Of a stretch of DNA of 64,000 nt, positions 59,648 through 64,000 are shown one piece after another. The translations under genes were made by a program, and so were the position numbers. A model generated the notes under the pieces. The model saw only the letters and a list, made by a program, of their open reading frames with translations. It had not been told where the DNA came from and searched no databases. Every line of letters begins with the position of its first letter. The stretch's first letter is position 1. This stretch comes from Micromonospora parathelypteridis (lineage in GTDB: Bacteria; Actinomycetota; Actinomycetes; Mycobacteriales; Micromonosporaceae): positions 6,014,001-6,078,000 of the forward strand of contig NZ_JACHDP010000001.1 in the NCBI RefSeq assembly GCF_014201145.1, given 5' to 3'.

Positions 59648-60508
59648 ATGGCCGTGAACTCCGTTCGCTCCCCGTCCACCGGGCGCCGTCAGGCCTCCTG
59701 GGGCACGCCGCTCACCTACGCGCTCGCGCTCGCGGTCGCGGCCGTGTCGATCGCCCCGGTCATCTACGTGGTCATCGGCGGTTTCCGCACCACCCCGCAG
59801 ATCGTCGCGAACCCGGCCGGCCTGCCCGACCCGTTCGTCTTCGACAACTACGCCAGGGTGCTGACCCAGAGCAACTTCTGGCAGCAGGCGTTCAACAGCG
59901 CGGTCATCGCCCTCGGCACCACGCTCGCCGTCGTCGTGCTCGGGCTGGCCGCCGCGTTCGTGCTCGCCCGCTACTCCTTCCGCGGGCGGGAGGGGCTCTA
60001 CACCTTCTTCACGCTCGGCCTGCTGTTCCCGGCCGGGGCGGCGATCCTGCCGCTCTATCTCATGCTGCGTGACCTGGACCTGATCAACTCCTACTACGCG
60101 GTGATCCTCCCGCAGGTCGCCTTCTCACTGCCACTGACGATCGTGATCCTGCGTCCCTTCCTGTCGGCCATCCCGAGAGAGTTGGAGGACGCCGCCGCCA
60201 TCGACGGCGCGAGTCGGCTCGGTTTTCTCTGGCGCGTCGCGATGCCGCTGTCGCGGCCCGCGCTCGTCACCGTTGGCGTCCTGGCGTTCGTGGCGAGTTG
60301 GAACTCGTTCCTACTGCCGCTGCTCGTCCTCAGCGACGTCAACCTGCACACCCTGCCGCTGGGCGTGCAGAACTTCTCCAGCCAATACACCACCGACACG
60401 GCAGGCGTCCTCGCCTTCACCTCGCTGGCAATGCTGCCGGCGCTGCTCTTCTTCACGCTCGCGGAGAAGCAGATCGTCGGTGGCCTGCAGGGTGCGGTCA
60501 AGGGCTGA
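59648..60508 (+). CDS. Sugar ABC permease (MalG/BxlG type)
   Basis: A 286-residue CUT1 permease, six helices, EAA loop EDAAAIDGASRLGFLWRVAM. ATG 59648 is preceded by GGAAGGGCGA; GTG 59642, overlapping the upstream stop, is an alternative. It completes the channel with the preceding gene and is 39 bp before the GH3 gene. Confidence 0.92.
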   Translation: MAVNSVRSPSTGRRQASWGTPLTYALALAVAAVSIAPVIYVVIGGFRTTPQIVANPAGLPDPFVFDNYARVLTQSNFWQQAFNSAVIALGTTLAVVVLGLAAAFVLARYSFRGREGLYTFFTLGLLFPAGAAILPLYLMLRDLDLINSYYAVILPQVAFSLPLTIVILRPFLSAIPRELEDAAAIDGASRLGFLWRVAMPLSRPALVTVGVLAFVASWNSFLLPLLVLSDVNLHTLPLGVQNFSSQYTTDTAGVLAFTSLAMLPALLFFTLAEKQIVGGLQGAVKG

Positions 60509-60547
60509 GCGGCAGCGGTACGGGGCACGACCAGAGAAAGGCACAGC

Positions 60548-62872
60548 ATGACTGAGGTCCACACACTGGTGGACGGGCCGACGCCGGCTCAGACAGGTCG
60601 GGTTCACGGCCGACCGGACGGGCACGACGGCGGGGCACGCGTACGCGATCTGCTCGGCCGGATGACGATCGAGGAGAAAATCGCCCAGCTCGTCGGCTTC
60701 TGGGAGAAGGAGGACGGCGAGGCGGTCGCACCGCTGCAGGGGGAGTTCGGCGACGTCTTCAAGCTCGAAGACTTCTCCCGGCACGGGCTCGGCCACCTCA
60801 CCCGCGCCTATGGCACCCGCCCCCTGGACGCGGCGGAACGCGCGTCCTGGCTGTGGAAGTTCCAGCGGGATCTGGTCACGGGGACCCGGCTCGGCATCCC
60901 GGCGATCGTCCACGAGGAGTGCCTCACCGGGCTGTCGGCGTGGAAGGCGGCAACCTTCCCCACCCCGCTGGCCTGGGGCGCCGCGTTCAACCCCGAACTG
61001 GTCACGGAGATGGCCGCGGCGATCGGCGCCTCGATGCGGGCCCTGGGCATCCACCAGGGGCTGTCTCCGGTGCTCGACGTGATCCGTGACCCCCGCTGGG
61101 GTCGGGTGGACGAGTGCATCTCCGAAGACCCGTACCTGGTCGGCACCATCGGCACGTCGTACGTGCGCGGCCTGCAGTCGCAGGGGGTGCACGCCACCCT
61201 CAAGCACTTCGCCGGCTACTCCGCCTCGCGCGCCGGGCGCAACTTCGGCCCGGTGCACGTCGGCCGCCGGGAACTGGCCGACGTGCTGCTCCTCCCGTTC
61301 GAGATGGCGATCATCGACGGCGACGCACGCAGCGTCATGCACTCGTACGCCGAGATCGACGGGGTGCCCGTCGCCGCCGACCCGACGATGCTGACCGGCG
61401 TTCTGCGGGACAAGTGGGGCTTCGACGGCACGGTAGTGGCCGACTACTACGGGGTCGCGTTCCTGAACCTGCTGCACCACGTGGCCAGCGATCACGCGGA
61501 GGCGGCCGGACAGGCGCTGAGCGCGGGTGTCGACGTCGAACTGCCGACCGGCGACGCCTATCTGACCCTGCGGGAGTCGGTGCGGGCGGGCAAGATCGAC
61601 GAGGCGCTCATCGACCGCGCGGTGCTGCGGGTGCTGCGCCAGAAGCAGGACCTGGGTCTGCTCGACGCGACCTTCACCGACGAGCCGCCCCAGACGATCG
61701 ACCTCGACTCGCCCGAACACCGGTCGATCGCCCGCCGGCTCGCCGAGGAATCGATCGTGCTGGTCGCCAACCGGGACGTGCTGCCGCTGCCGGCCGGACG
61801 ACGGGTGGCGCTCATCGGCCCGAACGCCGACCGGCAGGGTGCCCTCTTCGGGTGCTACTCGTTCCTCAACCACGTCCTCGTCCAGCATCCCGGCGTGGAG
61901 ACGGGCATCGAGGTGCCGACCGTGCTCGACGCCATGCGGGCCGAGTTCGGCGGCGATCTCGTCACCTGGGCACACGGCTGCGACGTGGACACCGACGACC
62001 GATCCGGCTTCGAGGAGGCTGTCGCCACGGCCGCCGCGGCGGATGTCGCCGTCCTGGTCGTTGGCGACCACGCCGGCCTCTTCGGACGCGGCACGGTCGG
62101 CGAAGGCTGCGACCGGGACGACCTGGAGCTGCCCGGCGTCCAACGCGAACTGGTCGAGGCGGTGATGGCGACCGGCACACCGGTTGTCCTCGTGCTGGTC
62201 ACCGGCCGGCCGTACACGGTCGGCTGGGCGCTGTCGGGCTGCGCGGCGGTGGTGCAGGCGTTCTTCCCGGGCGAGGAGGGCGCGGGGGCGATCGCGGGGG
62301 TGCTCTCCGGGCGGGTCAACCCGTCGGGCAGGCTGCCGGTCACCCTGCCCGGGTCGGCCGGCGCGCAGCCGTACTCCTACCTGCACCCCACCCTCGGTGC
62401 GGGCAACGAGGTGACCAACCTGCCGGCGACACCCGTGGCGCCGTTCGGCCACGGTCTGTCCTACACGACGTTCGCGTACAGCGATCTCACCGTGCCCACC
62501 ACGGTGCCCACCGATGGTGCGGTACGCGTGACGGTGCGGGTGACGAACACCGGCGCGGTCGCGGGCGACGACGTGGTCCAGCTCTACGGTCGCGACCTGG
62601 TGGCCTCGGTGACCCGGCCGGTGGCGCAGCTGCTCGGCTACCGACGAGTCCACCTGGAGCCGGGCGAGTCCGTCACGGTCGAGCTGACGGTCCCCACCAC
62701 CCGCCTGGCCTTCTCCGACCGCACGTTCACCCGCGTCGTGGAGCCCGGCGACGTCGAACTCTGGGTCGGCACCAGCGTGCGGCGGGACACACAGGCGACG
62801 ACCACGCTCGTCGGCGACACCGTCGCGGTCACCAACGCTTCCCCGCGCTGGACCACCGCCGACGTCCGCTGA
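60548..62872 (+). CDS. Intracellular GH3 beta-glycosidase (beta-xylosidase/beta-glucosidase)
   Basis: A 774-residue cytosolic GH3 enzyme. The N-terminal (alpha/beta)8 domain has IPAIVHEECLTGLSAWKAAT, LSPVLDVIRDPRWGRVDEC and LKHFAGYSASRAGRN, with nucleophile D299 in GTVVADYYGVAFL. The alpha/beta sandwich follows (VALIGPNADRQGALFGCYSF), and residues about 670-740 form the FnIII-like C-terminal domain (DGAVRVTVRVTNTGAVAGDD). No signal peptide, so it acts on the imported oligosaccharide. Operon context (BxlEFG-like) favours beta-xylosidase. RBS GAAAGG before ATG 60548. Confidence 0.92.
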   Translation: MTEVHTLVDGPTPAQTGRVHGRPDGHDGGARVRDLLGRMTIEEKIAQLVGFWEKEDGEAVAPLQGEFGDVFKLEDFSRHGLGHLTRAYGTRPLDAAERASWLWKFQRDLVTGTRLGIPAIVHEECLTGLSAWKAATFPTPLAWGAAFNPELVTEMAAAIGASMRALGIHQGLSPVLDVIRDPRWGRVDECISEDPYLVGTIGTSYVRGLQSQGVHATLKHFAGYSASRAGRNFGPVHVGRRELADVLLLPFEMAIIDGDARSVMHSYAEIDGVPVAADPTMLTGVLRDKWGFDGTVVADYYGVAFLNLLHHVASDHAEAAGQALSAGVDVELPTGDAYLTLRESVRAGKIDEALIDRAVLRVLRQKQDLGLLDATFTDEPPQTIDLDSPEHRSIARRLAEESIVLVANRDVLPLPAGRRVALIGPNADRQGALFGCYSFLNHVLVQHPGVETGIEVPTVLDAMRAEFGGDLVTWAHGCDVDTDDRSGFEEAVATAAAADVAVLVVGDHAGLFGRGTVGEGCDRDDLELPGVQRELVEAVMATGTPVVLVLVTGRPYTVGWALSGCAAVVQAFFPGEEGAGAIAGVLSGRVNPSGRLPVTLPGSAGAQPYSYLHPTLGAGNEVTNLPATPVAPFGHGLSYTTFAYSDLTVPTTVPTDGAVRVTVRVTNTGAVAGDDVVQLYGRDLVASVTRPVAQLLGYRRVHLEPGESVTVELTVPTTRLAFSDRTFTRVVEPGDVELWVGTSVRRDTQATTTLVGDTVAVTNASPRWTTADVR

Positions 62873-62874
62873 AT

Positions 62875-62912
62875 CCGGTCCGCCGGCGTCCCCGTGGACG
62901 TCGGCGGACCGG
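62875..62912 (+). terminator. Hairpin terminator of the xyloside operon
   Basis: A 17-bp stem (62875-62891 with 62896-62912; arm CCGGTCCGCCGGCGTCC, one G-U) with a 4-base loop begins three bases after the GH3 stop. Confidence 0.85.
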
Positions 62913-62994
62913 CCCCGGCTGCGGGCCGGATTCCTGCGGCGCTGCTACACCGCGAGGTTGATCCACCGGGTACGCGCGGTCGAGAATCGATGCC

Positions 62995-64000
62995 GTGGAA
63001 GACACGGACTTATCCCAGGGCTGGTTGCCACTGCTGGATCACCTTGACCGGCAGGTATCTTCCGGGCGGCTCTCGCCGGACACGGCGACGTTGTCCGATC
63101 TGATGAGCATCTACCAGGTGCCCGGGGTCAGCATCGCCGTCGGGCACGTGAGCGGGCAGGTGTGGACGGCGGGGTATGGCGTCGCAGCTGGTGGGACGTC
63201 GACGCCGGTGACCGCGGGCACCGCGTTCGCGGCCTGTTCGATCAGTAAGCATGTCGCCGCGTTCGGCGCCTTGCGGCTGGTCCAGGACGGTGTGCTGGAC
63301 CTCGACACCGACGTCGGCGAGTACCTCACGTCGTGGCATCTACTCGACCTCGAGGGTCGGCAACCGGGAGTTACGGTACGACAGCTCCTGGCGCACACGG
63401 CGGGATTGTCCGACACCTGGTACCGCGGCTATGCCGCAGACAACGCCCCGTCGCTGTTGCAGGTCCTGGAAGGCAGCGGCCCGACGACCACTCCACCGGT
63501 TCGGTCGACCCTGTTGCCGGGTAGCCGCTTCCGGTACTCGGGCAGCCACTACTCCGTGCTCCAGCAGCTGATGGTGGACGCGACCGGAGCCCCGTTCGAC
63601 GACCTCATGCAGACCCTGGTGCTGGAACCGATGGCCATGACCGACAGCAGCTTCGACCAGGGGTTTCCGCACCGGCGACCAGATCTGGTGGCTCGCGGCC
63701 ATCACGGTGGCGGCACCGGGGTTCCCGGCGGTTGGCGAGCGCAGCCGGAGACGGCTGCGGCTGGTATGTGGAGCACCCCGACCGACCTGCTCCGGCTCGA
63801 CCTTGAGATCGCCCGAGCGGCCTCGGCAAACTCGAAGCTGCTCGACCGCGACCTGGCCACCGAGATGTGGACACCGCAGATTCCCGGTGGCACCTACGGG
63901 CTCGGCACCGAGGTCGTCGAGCGCGTCGGGCGCCGGCGTTTCGGACACACCGGGTTGAACGTCGGCTATACCTGCTTCTCCTACGTGTGGCCCGACAGCG
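62995..64000 (+). CDS. Beta-lactamase-fold serine hydrolase, 3' end outside window
   Basis: About 335 residues are visible before the right edge. The protein has no signal peptide and contains the class C/esterase motifs S82-I-S-K85 (AACSISKHVAAFGALRLV), VRQLLAHTAGLSD, Y181-S-G183 (YxG in place of YxN) and RRFGHTGLNVGYT (HTG). It is probably a cytosolic esterase or peptidase of this fold rather than an antibiotic-hydrolysing enzyme. The start is GTG 62995 with only a weak ribosome site; the frame has no ATG nearby. Codon 6 is TTA (63010-63012), very rare in this GC-rich genome. The gene is unrelated to the exported relative at 54823 in the way it is delivered, though both share the fold. Confidence 0.82.
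   Translation, partial: MEDTDLSQGWLPLLDHLDRQVSSGRLSPDTATLSDLMSIYQVPGVSIAVGHVSGQVWTAGYGVAAGGTSTPVTAGTAFAACSISKHVAAFGALRLVQDGVLDLDTDVGEYLTSWHLLDLEGRQPGVTVRQLLAHTAGLSDTWYRGYAADNAPSLLQVLEGSGPTTTPPVRSTLLPGSRFRYSGSHYSVLQQLMVDATGAPFDDLMQTLVLEPMAMTDSSFDQGFPHRRPDLVARGHHGGGTGVPGGWRAQPETAAAGMWSTPTDLLRLDLEIARAASANSKLLDRDLATEMWTPQIPGGTYGLGTEVVERVGRRRFGHTGLNVGYTCFSYVWPDS

Noticed and set aside
60311..62653. A 780-codon minus-strand open frame opposite the GH3 gene
   Set aside because: It spans the permease-GH3 boundary and has no recognisable motif, while GH3 catalytic motifs are complete on the other strand.
54823..64000. Calling the two beta-lactamase-fold genes antibiotic beta-lactamases
   Set aside because: The third motif is HTG and, in the second gene, YxN is YxG. 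Such proteins are mostly esterases or peptidases, so only the fold is claimed.

Overview
The window is very GC-rich, with GTG and TTG starts, ATGA/GTGA stop-start overlaps, twin-arginine (Tat) signal peptides, lipoprotein solute-binding proteins and sugar ABC permeases without their own ATPase. This points to a filamentous actinomycete. The style of the secreted hydrolases suggests Micromonosporaceae, but that assignment is inference. It looks like chromosomal sequence rich in catabolic and regulatory genes. I see no tRNA, rRNA, CRISPR array, insertion sequence or phage module.

Region 1 (1-16.6 kb) is an organic-acid/alicyclic-acid catabolic region. A divergent IclR regulator separates a CoA-transferase/citryl-CoA-lyase-like pair (minus strand) from an aldehyde dehydrogenase, a thiamine-diphosphate enzyme and a complete Liv-type ABC importer (binding protein, LivH, a LivM-LivG fusion, LivF). 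It is followed by a Tat-exported PQQ-type dehydrogenase of the glucose/quinate dehydrogenase class, then, on the minus strand, a three-domain protein that begins with a 3-dehydroshikimate dehydratase and a quinate/shikimate dehydrogenase, with a divergent TetR gene. The second half reads as a quinate/shikimate-to-protocatechuate route. The substrate of the first half is unknown.

Region 2 (17.3-22.4 kb) holds a MalY/PatB-type PLP lyase, a small membrane protein, a short charged protein, and an ABC-2 exporter operon (one ATPase, two permeases).

Region 3 (22.4-50.4 kb) is a large L-arabinose-polymer utilisation locus. The plus-strand genes are: secreted GH43; a secreted MGH1/GH121-like enzyme; a LacI regulator; then (beyond a minus-strand LacI) a lipoprotein binding protein, two permeases and an intracellular GH127; then a giant secreted GH121-like enzyme, a multidomain secreted GH43, a WxL-like secreted protein, a DUF916 membrane protein, a Tat-exported GH127/GH146-type enzyme with an inserted LamG domain, and a third LacI. 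The arrangement resembles the Bifidobacterium beta-L-arabinooligosaccharide system (GH43, GH121, GH127, importer, LacI): polymers are cut outside, imported, and finished inside by GH127. CGAAA-N3/4-TTTCG palindromes precede several units, and a near-identical promoter/operator block precedes two of them. A different palindrome, GTTAGCGCTAAC, precedes the giant enzyme gene.

Region 4 (50.4-64 kb) contains an antibiotic-nucleotidyltransferase-like gene, a GNAT acetyltransferase, a divergent MocR regulator/aminotransferase pair, a Tat-exported beta-lactamase-fold hydrolase, a xyloside-type uptake operon (LacI, binding protein, two permeases, GH3), and a second beta-lactamase-fold gene cut by the window end.
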